NCBI GenBank assembly: GCA_002104945.1
Contig: MCFH01000036.1
Span: forward strand, 503,929-567,928
DNA length: 64,000 nt
Direction of reading: 5' to 3'
Source of the DNA: Piromyces finnis
Lineage: Eukaryota > Neocallimastigomycota > Neocallimastigomycetes > Neocallimastigales > Neocallimastigaceae
Shown: positions 26,965 through 40,000 of the stretch, piece after piece
Position numbering within the stretch: position 1 is the stretch's first letter
Layout of the letters: every line of letters begins with the position of its first letter
Notes under the pieces: model-generated
The model's database searches: none
What the model saw: only the letters and a program-made list of their open reading frames with translations
What the model was told of the DNA's origin: nothing
Translations under genes and position numbers: made by a program

Positions 26965-29900
26965 TTTTGATTTGATTGAAAATTAAATTTAAAAAATAAG
27001 TTGTTTTAAAGTTTAATATAAAAGATTGTACAGTTGTAAATGTAAATAGTAAAAGTAAATATTAAAACAAAGAGTTTTAAATATTAATAATTTAAAAAAG
27101 TTTTTTAATTGTAGTATAAAACTAATCACGAAAAACGAATTGGGATTAAAAGAATATCTTTCTTTTAATTTAGAGCTTTTTTTGTTTGAATTTTATTGTT
27201 TAAAAATAAAATGTAAATTGGCAAAGAATAAAAGTAAAGCGAAATTTTACTTCTATTTATATTTTTTTCACTACAATCTCAATATATTATTATTACTATT
27301 ATTACTATTATTATTATTATTTATTTATTATTTTTAAGCAAGTATGAATTAAATAATTAATTCATATATATTTAAATTATATTGGAATTTTGGTATATAT
27401 TAATATTAATATTCTATTTTATATTTAATCACTACTCTAAAAACTTAAAATAAAAAGGAATATTTATTAATATTTTGTATTAAATAAAATTAATTCATAT
27501 ATTTAATTAAAATATTATATATATTAATATACTATATATATATTAATAATATATATTAATAATATAGAAAATTGTAATTTCTTTGTTTATACTTTAAGAG
27601 TCAAAATATAAATTAATATATATAAAAATATATATAAGATCATATTTTATATATAAATAATAAAGAAACTGTGCATTTATATTATTTAATATATAATTAT
27701 TATAGTCAAATTACATTCCATACATATATCAGTTATATACGTATAATATATTTATTGTATATTATAAAAAGTTAACTTTATTTGAAGCACAGTAAAATCT
27801 TAATAGCGAAAAATATAAAATGGCATTATTTATAGTAGCATAGTTGAATTTACTATATAATATTTTAATATGTTCTTAATATTTTTAATATAAAAGTGCT
27901 TTAAATAACAATAATAATAACTATAAATGATATGTAGGATCAAAGAATTACATGTAATAATTTGATTGCTTACTGCAAAAATAGGTTATTTCTTTTTTGT
28001 TATTAACTAACATTTAATTTTAAATGCTAAAAAAAAATAAATAAAATTATTTTAATATGAAATAAAAAAAAAAACTATATAATATATAATATAATATTTA
28101 TTAATAAACTTTTTATTATTGTTTTAAAAAGATTGTTTATTCATTATGTTTTTTTTCGATGTTTAGAACTTTATTCTAATAAAAACTGTAAATCCTAGTA
28201 AAATGAAGAGCATTATTTGTTTATATTATTTTACAAATATAATTAATAAAAATATTTAAATTGAAAGTATATGAAAAAGAGTATATAAAATAAATATAAT
28301 AAATATGAAAATTTATGATAATTTTAATTTTAATATTTTAATAGAATAAATTTTTTTTCCATCTTTAATAAATGCAATATACTAATTCATTTTGATAATA
28401 GAATACATTTATAATATATGATATTATGATATTAATACTATATTTTAATTGTTAATATAATCATCAAAGATAATTTAAATGAGTATTTTTTTGCATTAAC
28501 AGTTGAAAATAAAATAAAAATTAATCATGAGTTCTAAAAAAAAATTCTATTTTAATATAACTTCATTAAACTATAAAAGTTAAAAATTCAATCACTATAA
28601 TCAATAATATACTTTAATGTTAATATAATAGGATTAAATTATAATTATTATATTTTCAAATATGAAAGTACATAATTTATTAATCAATATATTATAATAA
28701 CATTCATACTATATTTCATTTCGTATTTATTTTAATAATTTTTATATATTACTTTGTTTATTTATTATTATTATAAACTGTGTAAACATTGTAATACATC
28801 CTTTAAAAATAAATTAATTTTCTTTTAATAATATATATTTGTAAATTTATATTAATTATTAATCCTTTTCCAATAATTTATTAAATTTCTTTTAAAAGAT
28901 ATATTATATAAAACTTTAGTTTAAAAATTCATTATTTTAGTCACTTTTTCTTTTACACACTGTAATACTTGTAATATTGTTTATAAAGGTATTATACGTT
29001 TCACAAAAAAAGTAATCGAAAATATTTAAATTAAAAGCATTATAATTAAATTTGCAAAGCACGAACAGTGCTAGATCAATAATTCAGCCAATCAAAAATT
29101 AAAATCTTTAATAATAGAATATTAATAATATTATACTATTATTATTTACTATTAAAATTTAATAAATTTTAAAATTTATATAAAATATATAAAATATTAC
29201 AATCAAAAAAGGAAATTTTTTATTATAACTTAATTAGCACTAAGCACAATAATAATGACTTTAATAAAACTAACATTATATATTATTACTTAAATAGCAA
29301 TTAAATATTAAATACATTATTACTTAAATAATGTAAATAATATTTTTATTGTGTATATTTATTTTTAACACATTAAAATTAGTTATAGCATAAATGTAAT
29401 TGTTTTTACCTCTTCATACCTTTTATATACTAAAATATATAATGAAATAATTTTATAAAAACATTAAATATAGTATATCGTTTTTATATAAAATAAAAGT
29501 AGTAATGAATCTGAAAGAAAAAAAAAAGAAAAATAAAAGATTTTATTATATATTTTCATTAAATTATTTATATACACATGTTTAAGTATAAATATATAAT
29601 ATTTTGATAAATAATAAATTATAATATTATATAAAAGTGTTCTTATTGATGTTATTACATTTTAAACCTATAATTCTATAATCATATAAAATATATTTTT
29701 TAGGTTTTATTAAATATAAAAATCAAATAATTTAAAAATATACTCTATAATATTATTTATGGAAATTATAATATATTTATATATATATATAAAAGAAAGA
29801 AAACTATGAGAAATTATTATAAAGTCGATATATAAAATCACTTAATCTTTATTTTATTTTATTATATTTATATAAAACCCATTCACATGGATAAAAAAAT

Positions 29901-30800
29901 GAATATTATATAATATTTTTTTATTATCAATATTATATTTGATAAAATGACTTTAAAATAAATATAAATTAATGAAATATCTTTTGATTTATGGATTAGA
30001 TTAAAAAATAAATAGAAAATGTGAAAATAAAATGCATTCCAAAAATAATATTTATGTTTACTTTATGTATTTGTATTTTATAAAATTATAAATTAATATT
30101 GTACCACATTTCTTTATTCTTTGGTTATTTTAAAAGGATTTAAAAAATTTACAATATTTATATTATAAAAAATAAATATAAATAAAACCCATTATAAATA
30201 AATTTAAAGTGTAAATTTATTTCTTACAGAAAAAATCATTATTTCTAACCCTAAGTGTAATTATCTAAAATATTGTAATAAAAATATATACTTATTTTAC
30301 TAGATAATTATTAAAATATTATACTATAAATCATATATATTTATTTTTATTGTTACTATTGATAAAACTAAATTATCATAATATTTTATACTTTTATAAT
30401 TAGAAATTTAAACTAAATAATTTCAATATTTATTATGAATATCGTTAAATATGAGATTTTCAAGTTGGTCAGTGTTGAAAACTTTTATTAATACCTACTT
30501 TAATAAAATTAATAAAATAAAACAAAAAATATTTTTTTATATATTTGTTGAAATTACTACAGAAGTTTTTTTATACATATATATATATATATATAATTTT
30601 ATAAAGTTTATATCATTTTATTTTATTTTTATTTTTTAGTATTTGATATAGCTATTCTTTCTTCTTAAATTATTAAGTATTTGTAATATCAATAACAACC
30701 ATAAATTTATTCATTATGTTTTTTAATCTAACAATCAAATTGATGAATTACTAATTAAATGTAAAAAAACTTTTTTTTTTTATTTTTATTTTTATTTTTG
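26965..30800. other. Long AT desert upstream of PEPCK
   Basis: About 3.8 kb with no supportable gene. The composition is almost entirely A and T with short runs, and occasional ORFs such as 27140-27337 and 30451-30639 have low-complexity composition. The PEPCK promoter must lie at its left end, but I recognise no specific element. Confidence 0.6.
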
Positions 30801-31030
30801 TTTTATTTTATTTTATTTTATTTTATTTTATTTTATTTTATTTTATTTTATTTTATTTTATTTTATTTTATTTTATTTTATTTTATTTTATTTTATTTTA
30901 TTTTATTTTATTTTATTTTATTTTATTTTATTTTATTTTATTTTATTTTATTTTATTTTATTTTATTTTATTTTATTTTATTTTATTTTATTTTATTTTA
31001 TTTTATTTTATTTTATTTTATTTTATTTTA
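30801..31030. repeat. (TTTTA)46 pentanucleotide array
   Basis: 230 bp of perfect TTTTA units. The array abuts the outer end of the left palindrome arm. The corresponding position of the right arm (34362-34397) has only about seven units. Confidence 0.97.
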
Positions 31031-32168
31031 TTTTTTATTTTATTATTGAGCTTATTTAATTTATATATATTTATATATTTTTTATAGAAATATATATAAA
31101 AATTTTTTAATTTTATTTTATTTTTTCTTTCAAGTAATAAATAAAACGATAGAATATTACATTTATATTTACAAAATTTATAAAATTTTAATATTTATAT
31201 AATTATTTAATTATTTAATATTTAAAAGTAAGATTTTAAAAAATATATACAATTCAAAACTCAATAAAATAATTATAGTTTATTATCCACATATTAATTT
31301 ATTGTACTAGAATTGTACGACGTTGAGTTTTTGGTATTGAAATTTTAGGAATAATAACTTCTAATACTCCATTTTCCATTTTGGCTTCAATCTTTTCAAT
31401 ATCTCCTGTTTCAGGAATACTAAAGGATCTTGAAAATTTACCATATTCACATTCCATTTTTGAATATTTCATTCCTTCAACATTATTTTTCTTTGCTCTT
31501 TCTCCTGAAATACTAATAATATTATCTTCTGATAATTCCATATGAATTTGTTCTTTACTCATTCCTGGTAAATCAATTTGAATATAGTAATTCTTTTCAT
31601 CTTCACATAAGTTATTCTTTGGACGGAAATCAACTAATTTATAAACATCTTTATCAAATGGATGATAGGATGATTGTCCTTTAACACTAGATTTTGTATT
31701 TGATTTACCGGCGGTAGCTTTTGTATTTGGTTTAGCAGTGGTGGTGGCATTAGAATGAAGATGAGTAGGATAAGCATAAGGAGGATAACCAAAGAAGAAA
31801 CCAGGGAAAGCAGCGGAAGTGAAAGGATGAGAATAGTCTTCACCGTCATCAGATAAATCACACTTGTTATCATCCAAGATAGAATTATTTAAGATAGAAC
31901 GGTCACTTTCACGAATTGGATCATTTAAAAAGAATAAAGACATTTTTGATATTTTGATATTTTGATATTTTTAAAATTTTTAAAAATTTTTATAATTAAT
32001 AAAACTTAATATTATTTTATATTATTTTATAACTTTATTTTTTATTTTTTATTATTATTATTATTATAATATTTATAATAAATATCTATTATAATTAATT
32101 AAATCAATTGATGATTTTTTTAAAACTTTAGAGAATTTTAATTATTTTTATATTGGATTTATGATTAA
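31031..32168. repeat. Palindrome, left arm (1,138 bp)
   Basis: Exact-length reverse complement of 33224-34361: every coordinate pair sums to 65392, including the sHSP ends (31299 with 34093, 31943 with 33449). There is no net indel between arms, and only scattered substitutions are visible, several of them in the sHSP N-terminal coding region. Confidence 0.93.
31299..31943 (-). CDS. Small heat-shock protein (Hsp20), copy 6 (left palindrome arm)
   Basis: 214 residues with the standard architecture of the group. Variable positions read ED (35-36), Pro 40, His in PTHLHSN, NATTTAKP, Ala in TKATAG and Ser in ELSEDN. The 5' flank beyond about 30 bp from the ATG is unrelated to copies 1-3 but identical to that of copy 7 in the other arm. 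It is transcribed away from the palindrome spacer, divergently from copy 7. Confidence 0.95.
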   Translation of the reverse strand: MSLFFLNDPIRESDRSILNNSILDDNKCDLSDDGEDYSHPFTSAAFPGFFFGYPPYAYPTHLHSNATTTAKPNTKATAGKSNTKSSVKGQSSYHPFDKDVYKLVDFRPKNNLCEDEKNYYIQIDLPGMSKEQIHMELSEDNIISISGERAKKNNVEGMKYSKMECEYGKFSRSFSIPETGDIEKIEAKMENGVLEVIIPKISIPKTQRRTILVQ

Positions 32169-33223
32169 TATGAATAATAAGTATTAATAAAAAGCATTTT
32201 ATTAATAAAGAAAAATACAGAAATAAAACATATAGTATAATGTAGAAATAATGTAGAACATTGTAGAAAAATATATTACATTTACATTATGGAATTTTTT
32301 TTAGTTTTATGGAAAAGTTTTTTTATAGACCTTATAATTACATGATATATCAATTTTTAAATGTATAATATAAATTTAAAATAAAATCAAATAAAAAGAG
32401 ATAATTAATTAAAAAAAAATTAGCAGTAGATGATATATCTGTTAAAAGGTAAAATTAATATGAAACTAATAAAATATATTTATCAAATCTAATGAAAAGA
32501 TTTACAAAAATACTAAAGCGAAGACTAAAATGTTATGTTAAAAAGCCATTTAATTTTTTTAAATTTCATAACTAAAATAGTTCTTTATAATATTAAATTA
32601 CATAGTGAAATGTAAAGTTTTCTAATTCTATATTAAATTTTTAGTCATCATTAATACGTTTTTAAACAATAATTTGTATTATGTTATTGATTATCAAATT
32701 ACAATTTCCATTAATAACTCTGCTTAAAAGAATAATGCATATTCATTTAAATAGAACTATTTTTAGTATAAGTTAAGAATAAAATAATTGAAGACTTGTA
32801 TTTTTTATTGTACTATTAATAAATTTTCTTGAAACGAACTATTATGAATATATTATCTTATTGTTTTTATCATATTTCTTTTTTTATTTATTAAATATGT
32901 ATATAATATAATAAGTTGATGCATCTTATTAAATAAACCTGTATCATGTTAAAAAGAAATCTATTTATTTCTGTCTTATTATTTTTCAATCTTTCTATAT
33001 TTTCTTTAAGAAAAAAAAATATATAAAGTTCTATTAATACATATTTAGTAAATACATTACATTATTACATTAATGTAAAATTAAACGTTTCCTTTAATTT
33101 CTTCATTTTAGAAAAATCAAGAATAAAGAAATTTGTAGAAGGAGTTGTAAGAATTTTATTTTACATTAATTTAAAAAATAATTAAATTGTTATTATTTTT
33201 ATTTATGAAATATATTTTGTTTT
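32169..33223. other. Palindrome spacer
   Basis: 1,055 bp of unique AT-rich DNA between the two arms, lying between two divergent sHSP genes. No gene and no convincing perfect heat-shock element is seen, although isolated TTC and GAA triplets occur. Confidence 0.7.
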
Positions 33224-34361
33224 TTAATCATAAATCCAATATAAAAATAATTAAAATTCTCTAAAGTTTTAAAAAAATCATCAATTGATTTAATTAATTA
33301 TAATAGATATTTATTATAAATATTATAATAATAATAATAATAAAAAATAAAAAATAAAGTTATAAAATAATATAAAATAATATTAAGTTTTATTAATTAT
33401 AAAAATTTTTAAAAATTTTAAAAATATCAAAATATCAAAATATCAAAAATGTCTTTATTCTTTTTAAATGATCCAATTCGTGAAAGTGACCGTTCTATCT
33501 TAAATAATTCTATCTTGGATGATAACAAGTGTGATTTATCTGATGACGGTAATAATTATTCTCATCCTTTCACTTCCGCTGCTTTCCCTGGTTTCTTCTT
33601 TGGTTATCCTCCTTATGCTTATCCTACTCAACTTCATTCTAATGCCACCACCATTGCTAAACCAAATACAAAAGCTACCGCCGGTAAATCAAATACAAAA
33701 TCTAGTGTTAAAGGACAATCATCCTATCATCCATTTGATAAAGATGTTTATAAATTAGTTGATTTCCGTCCAAAGAATAACTTATGTGAAGATGAAAAGA
33801 ATTACTATATTCAAATTGATTTACCAGGAATGAGTAAAGAACAAATTCATATGGAATTATCAGAAGATAATATTATTAGTATTTCAGGAGAAAGAGCAAA
33901 GAAAAATAATGTTGAAGGAATGAAATATTCAAAAATGGAATGTGAATATGGTAAATTTTCAAGATCCTTTAGTATTCCTGAAACAGGAGATATTGAAAAG
34001 ATTGAAGCCAAAATGGAAAATGGAGTATTAGAAGTTATTATTCCTAAAATTTCAATACCAAAAACTCAACGTCGTACAATTCTAGTACAATAAATTAATA
34101 TGTGGATAATAAACTATAATTATTTTATTGAGTTTTGAATTGTATATATTTTTTAAAATCTTACTTTTAAATATTAAATAATTAAATAATTATATAAATA
34201 TTAAAATTTTATAAATTTTGTAAATATAAATGTAATATTCTATCGTTTTATTTATTACTTGAAAGAAAAAATAAAATAAAATTAAAAAATTTTTATATAT
34301 ATTTCTATAAAAAATATATAAATATATATAAATTAAATAAGCTTAATAATAAAATAAAAAA
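33224..34361. repeat. Palindrome, right arm (1,138 bp)
   Basis: Reverse complement of 31031-32168 with identical length. It ends in a short AAAAT array (34362-34397) matching the start of the much longer TTTTA array beside the left arm. Confidence 0.93.
33449..34093 (+). CDS. Small heat-shock protein (Hsp20), copy 7 (right palindrome arm)
   Basis: 214 residues. It differs from its arm partner, copy 6, by NN for ED at 35-36, Gln for His in PTQLHSN and Ile in NATTIAKP. These same variants occur in copy 2 (NN, Gln) and in the pseudogene at 56164 (Gln, TTI), although the surrounding arm matches copy 6. That pattern suggests local gene conversion. The alpha-crystallin domain and C-terminus are unchanged. 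Confidence 0.95.
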   Translation: MSLFFLNDPIRESDRSILNNSILDDNKCDLSDDGNNYSHPFTSAAFPGFFFGYPPYAYPTQLHSNATTIAKPNTKATAGKSNTKSSVKGQSSYHPFDKDVYKLVDFRPKNNLCEDEKNYYIQIDLPGMSKEQIHMELSEDNIISISGERAKKNNVEGMKYSKMECEYGKFSRSFSIPETGDIEKIEAKMENGVLEVIIPKISIPKTQRRTILVQ

Positions 34362-34443
34362 ATAAAATAAAATAAAATAAAATAAAATAAAATAAATAGC
34401 TATAAAAGAATAATTTGGAGTTTAAAATTTATTAGTGTCATTT

Positions 34444-34449
34444 AAAAAA
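34444..34449 (-). terminator. RNA polymerase III T-run for tRNA-Ala
   Basis: Six T residues on the minus strand, starting 7 nt after the tRNA 3' end, fit a Pol III terminator. Confidence 0.6.
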
Positions 34450-34455
34450 TTTGAT

Positions 34456-34527
34456 TGGAGTTGGCGGGAATCGAACCCGCGGCTTTTCGCATGCGAAGCG
34501 AACACTCTACCACTGAGTTACAACCCC
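34456..34527 (-). tRNA. tRNA-Ala (anticodon CGC)
   Basis: 72 nt, no intron, no encoded CCA. The acceptor stem GGGGTTG pairs with CAACTCC and includes the G3:U70 wobble, the alanine identity element. The D arm contains CTCAGTGGTAGAG. The anticodon stem TTCGC/GCGAA closes the loop TTCGCAT, placing CGC at 34-36 to read GCG. The T arm GCGGG-TTCGATT-CCCGC carries the B box. All stems form, so it looks functional. Confidence 0.96.
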
Positions 34528-34977
34528 AAAACAATTTTTGAATTTTAATAATAATAATAAATATATTGAAAGTTTAATACTCGTGGAAAATTTGTCATGA
34601 ATATTAGTGGATTCATGATTATTTATTTAATTAGTGTTTTATTCGTTTAATTAATTAGAAATATTTTATTATAAAACATAATTAAATAATATTTTAAGAA
34701 ATATTAATTAATTATAATTATTAAGATTTTATATTTATTAAAGTTTGAATTAATATTTCTTTGTTCATTTGATTAAGAAGGAAATTAAAACTAAATTATA
34801 AAATAATCATTCCTTCTACAAATGATTGATAATATGACTTTTATAATTATTAAATTTAACACGAGTGAAAAGTCATATATAATTAATATATAATTAATTT
34901 ATAGAATAGTTAATATAAATAATTAGTCATGTATTAAATTTAAAATGTATTCCTTAATATTAGAGATAGGATAAATA

Positions 34978-35011
34978 CTCGAGAAAATTCCTATCATTAG
35001 GAATTTCGAGA
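34978..35011. repeat. Strong imperfect hairpin
   Basis: CTCGA pairs with TCGAG and, after a small bulge, AAATTCCTA pairs with TAGGAATTT around a 4-nt loop. It stands out in AT-rich DNA. It is not followed by a T run, so a terminator is unlikely. Confidence 0.55.
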
Positions 35012-35202
35012 GTTCATTACATTTAATATTTACTCTAATTATAATAATAACTAATAAATAAAGATTTTTCTTTAAATAAAAATTTATTAATAAATAAAGT
35101 TAATAAAATATTATTTATTTAAAAATTTACTAATTCATTTATTTAATTAATTAATAAACTTAGGGTAAATATGTACGTTCCGACCTAACTGAAGTGAAAT
35201 CC

Positions 35203-36240
35203 TTAACAAAATTTGTGAAGATATTAACTGGATTTAAAACAAATTCAGATAATATCTATAATTAGTTAAACATAAAAATTATAATTAAATAATAATTTCA
35301 ATTATTATTTTAAAATATCTTTAACTTTTGATATTTGATTTAGTGAAAGGGTTATGACTTCAAAAATTTTATGTCAATACACTATAACCCTTAACAGAAA
35401 ATAAATAAACAAGGCTCAACTTGCTAAAATGAAACCAAGCATATTAGATAGTTTAAGGGAAAGCTGCATTTTGGTACAATCGCGATCCTTCTAGTTGGAT
35501 ATTTGAGGAATATATGATTATTTAAATATTTTAATAGGTAAATTAAAATCAGTATGATATCAAATATTTCTTATACCTTTATAAAAATTAAAAATATATC
35601 GATAAGAATTCTAGTTATATTAAATTAATAAAAATGATTGTTACTAAAAATAGAACTAATTTAGGTGTAGCAGTTATCATACATAAATGAAATAATTTTA
35701 GTTGCAAGTTTCAATATTAAAAAATAATTTTTAAAATAATAATTATTTAGTTATAGCAAACATATTATTATCAATTAATAATGATGAATTATTAATTGAA
35801 TAGTTTTTATAATTATTAATTATAATCAAATGATTAATTATATGGTTATGTTATTTTATTTTAAACAGTTTTAATAATTTATTGTATTATATATATTATT
35901 TATTAATTACATGTAATACTTTATTCTTGTCAATTTAACAATTTTAGCAAAAGATATAAAATAGAATGAATTGAATTCGATTTTAATTCTTTGTAAAAAT
36001 AATTATAATCTTAATTATATAGTTATTATATATATATATATTATTAAATAATTAAAATTTATAATAAAGTTATTTTAAAAACAAATATTAAATTTACTCA
36101 TTTGAATGTTATATTATAATTAAATTTAATTTTTTAAAAAACATTTTTACTATATAACCAAACCCTAAAACTTAACAAAATTTGTTAGAGTACTATAACT
36201 GGATTCAAAACAACTTCCAGATAATATTATTACTAATTCA
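35203..36240. repeat. Diverged direct repeat pair
   Basis: 35203-35268 and 36171-36240 share a CTTAACAAAATTTGT start, an AACTGGATT core, AAAACAA and AGATAATAT in the same order with small indels, about 970 bp apart. Identity unknown. Confidence 0.5.
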
Positions 36241-37057
36241 ATACATAAATTACATTAAATAATTAAAATAGTTATTTAAGTATGTTAATTTTAATACTCA
36301 AATTTAAAGGGTTAGAGGGATAAATGCTTAATATCAAGAAAACATAATTCTTTATAAAATATATTACAACAACTATAAATAAAATTTGTTATTAAAAAAA
36401 AAGTGGCGGCTTTTTGGCCAAGTAGATGATAACTTAGGAAAGTTTTTTTTTATTAATTTGAACTTTTTAATTATTTAAATTAATTTTCATAATAATTTGT
36501 AAAATTGTTCATACATCAAATAATTATATATGAATATAATTATTCATTAAAACTATTATTACAATTAAAAATAATATTTATTGGTATTTTCTTCACAAAA
36601 TAAATGTGATGTAATTATATTATTCATAATATTATATTTGCATTTAAATATCCTGATATATATAAAAATGAAATTATAATTATTTAAAAAATAATAGTTA
36701 AATTTATATTTATATTTTTGTCATTATATTAATAAATTATTCTTCAATAATGAAATAAACATTATTTATTATGTGTAACATTTCAAAAAAATTAATATAT
36801 AATTTTATTTGTTTTATTTTTCTTTATTAAAAGTGAACATTGTTCAATATACGAATTCTACTTCCATTGACAATAAATTTCAAAAAAAAAAAAATTTTTT
36901 TATTATTTTAAATAAAAAATTATTCTTTAATTTAATCTTTAGAAATTATAGAAAATTAGATTATTTTTTTCATTAAAAATAAAATTAAAAAAAAAAAAAA
37001 AAACAATTTTATTGTTACTGTACAATATAAAAATATTAATAATGAGATATAGTTAAA

Positions 37058-40000
37058 ATGGTTCTGAATGAATTACATAATTGGAATAAGTAAGTATGAA
37101 TGTATAAATTGTTTATTAATGCTATATATATATTTTAAAATAAAATAAAAAATTATAATTTATTTATTTATTATTTTTTTTAATAAAGAATCAATGATAC
37201 TTGTAAATTTATAGTTAATAACCCAGACATTGGTATTATTAATATTTAAAAAATATAAAAATAATATTAAGTAAAATAAATTATATACATTATATTTTAT
37301 TTAATTATTATTTTTTGAAATAACAATTAATTATATTTTTATATGTTACTAATGATATAGATTCAATATATATTGAGATGAATGGATTAATTAGCGATAC
37401 ATTACATTATTCTGGAAAGGCTATGGATACATATATATATGATGAAAGAGAATTCGCAAATATTGTTTTTGATAAAATTAACAATATTGTTAATAAATTG
37501 AAACCTAAAAAGTTTTTAGGTATATTTTTCGATGGAGTTTCCCCAAAGGCTAAGATGAATTTACAAAGACAACGTCATATACGTGAATACTATAAATATA
37601 CTAACCAATATTCTTTAAAATATAATTCAATTTCTATTGGAACTGAATTTATGAAAACACTTTCTGATATAATTGAAGAAAAAATAAAAGAGATAAAAAT
37701 TAAGAAAGATTTATCTTGGAAAAAAATCAAAGTTATTTTTTCAGGACCTAATGTAGTTGGCGAGGCAGAATATAAAATACTTGATTATATAAAACGAAAT
37801 AAAACAGCAAATTCCAATAATGGATGTTATTACGAAAGAGGATGTATCTACTCTTCCAATAATAATTTTTATTTACTTTTGTTAGCTAATCATCAATATA
37901 CCTTTTCAATATATAATGAGTCCAATAATATGAACAGCAAATCAAGAAATAAAATTTTCTTTTCGATAAAAAGGTTTCGTCAGGCTATTTTAGATATGTT
38001 GTTTCCAAATTCAAATAAGGAAGATCACGACAGAATTATTGATGATTTTATTTGTCTAAGCTTTTTATCAGAAAATAACTGCTTACCTGGAGTTTATGAT
38101 GTTCTTTTTGATGATATTATTGATGTATATAGAGAAAATTACAAAACATTTGGATTTATTAATGACAAAGGAAATTTAAAGGAAGAAAATCTTAAAATGT
38201 ATTTAATTGAATTGAAAAATAAAATTAATTTTATTAATAAATTAATTTATTATTTTGATAATAAATTAAATAAAAAAGAAGATGATACATCAAATAATGA
38301 TAATGATATATATCATGATAATAAGGATAATAATTATATCGTTAAATTTGGTATGATTATAAATATTAAAGAATAGGAATAGAAATACACCTAGAGTAAT
38401 AATTAATAAAAATTAATTATTTATATAATATATTGTTAATACTAGATTTTGTAGATAATTATATTATTAAAAGGAATATCCTTTCTGATGTCTTAAGTTT
38501 CATAAATGACTCAAATTCAAAATCAATAGCTATTAATTATAAAGATCCGATTTCCATCAAATATCTAGAATTTATTTGTTCTAAATTTAACTTAGAATGT
38601 CATGTAGGAAAGTATCAAATCAAAATTATCGATTATGTTAATCAAAGAAAAACACATGATATTAATGAATTTGAGAATTATTGTAAGCAAAATAATTTAA
38701 ATATTAATGACCTTAAAAATTTAAGCAAAGAAAGTGCTTATGAAATCAAATCACACTGTAAAAACTTAAATATTAATTTTATGGAAACAATTTATTCAGC
38801 TATTTCAAAAAATCCAGAAAATGATTATTCTCATATTATGGTGCAAATTAAATTAGAAATTGATTATAGGCATAATCTTTTCTTAAAGAAAAAGAAACAT
38901 TATTATAAGGTTATAATTAAAAATCAATAAATTTCTTTTTTTTTACAATAGATAATATAAATGTAGTAGCTTATATAACATTTTTTATATTATTGCCTTT
39001 TTATATAATTATTAATATATGAATTTAAAGAAAAATATTCCAAATTGTAATAAAAAAGAATTAGTTAATCAATATATTGAAGGTATTAAATGGATGCTTA
39101 AAACCCATTATGATAAAATTCCATCGTGGAGCTGGTATTACAAATATCGTTGCTGGAAAAATGATTGCAATAGTTATGGTCCTTTTATTTCTGGTATTTG
39201 TTAATGTGTTAAATCATTATGATTATAATTTGTATTTTCTTTAATAAATTTCATTAAACATACCAATAATCAATAATACTAATACATATGTATTTTAAGA
39301 TCTTTGTGAATTTCAAGAAAATCCGGATTTTAAATTTTCACAAGATGAACCTCTTAGCCCATTTATTAATTTATTAATAATTTTACCATTTGAAAGTTTT
39401 AGTTTACTTCCAAGTTCTTATAGAAAGGTATATCTATATTATATTATTATTATTATTATTATTTTTATATAATAAATATTAAATATAACTATAACAATAA
39501 AAAAAGTTTTTGAATTCAGAAGAGTTACAAAAATTATATCCAAAAATAGATAGTTTTCCAGATAAAAGCTCAATGTTTAAAAGTCTTTCATCGCTTCCAC
39601 TTTTTGATGCGACCATTTATAATGAAAAAATTAAAGGTATTATTAAAGTATAAAATGAATAGAAGTAATAATATTTTTATTAAAGAAAATTAATTATTAA
39701 TATTAGAATTAAATGACTCTCTTACAAATGAAGAAAAAGCAAGAAATAGTTTTGGTTCAAATAAAGAATATCATTATTACAAGTATTTTTTTTATAATAT
39801 TTCATAATTTTATATAATTAAATAATTAAAATTCTAAATTAATTTATGTTATTTATTCTTATAACAACAATAATAATATTTATTTAAATAGCGATATAAT
39901 TCAACTCAGTATAAATAGTCAGATTGAGAAATTAATTGAAGATAAAGATTATAAAAGTGCTCTCAATAAAATAAATAATTTAGTAATTATTTTCTCCTTA

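Larger units (their letters stand above)
34528..37057. other. Intergenic region with hairpins and a diverged direct repeat
   Basis: No protein gene is seen. Between about 34960 and 36430 the composition is less extreme than in neighbouring deserts. It holds a strong hairpin (34978-35011), a stem pairing AAGGGTTAT with ATAACCCTT (35347-35392), a diverged direct repeat (35203-35268 and 36171-36240) and a GC-rich stem-loop near 36403-36425. This could be a decayed element or an unrecognised RNA gene. Confidence 0.4.

Noticed and set aside
30798-31049. Open frame repeating FILFY through the TTTTA array
   Set aside because: Pure product of a pentanucleotide repeat; no start context, domain or conserved counterpart.
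35160-35520. Mitochondrial rRNA or NUMT fragment suggested by the less AT-rich sequence
   Set aside because: No recognisable rRNA core motif; anaerobic fungi are not expected to have a mitochondrial genome.
36403-36430. U2 snRNA-like or spliced-leader-like start (CGGCTTTTTGGCCAAG)
   Set aside because: Similarity ends after about 16 nt; the U2 branch-point recognition region is absent.
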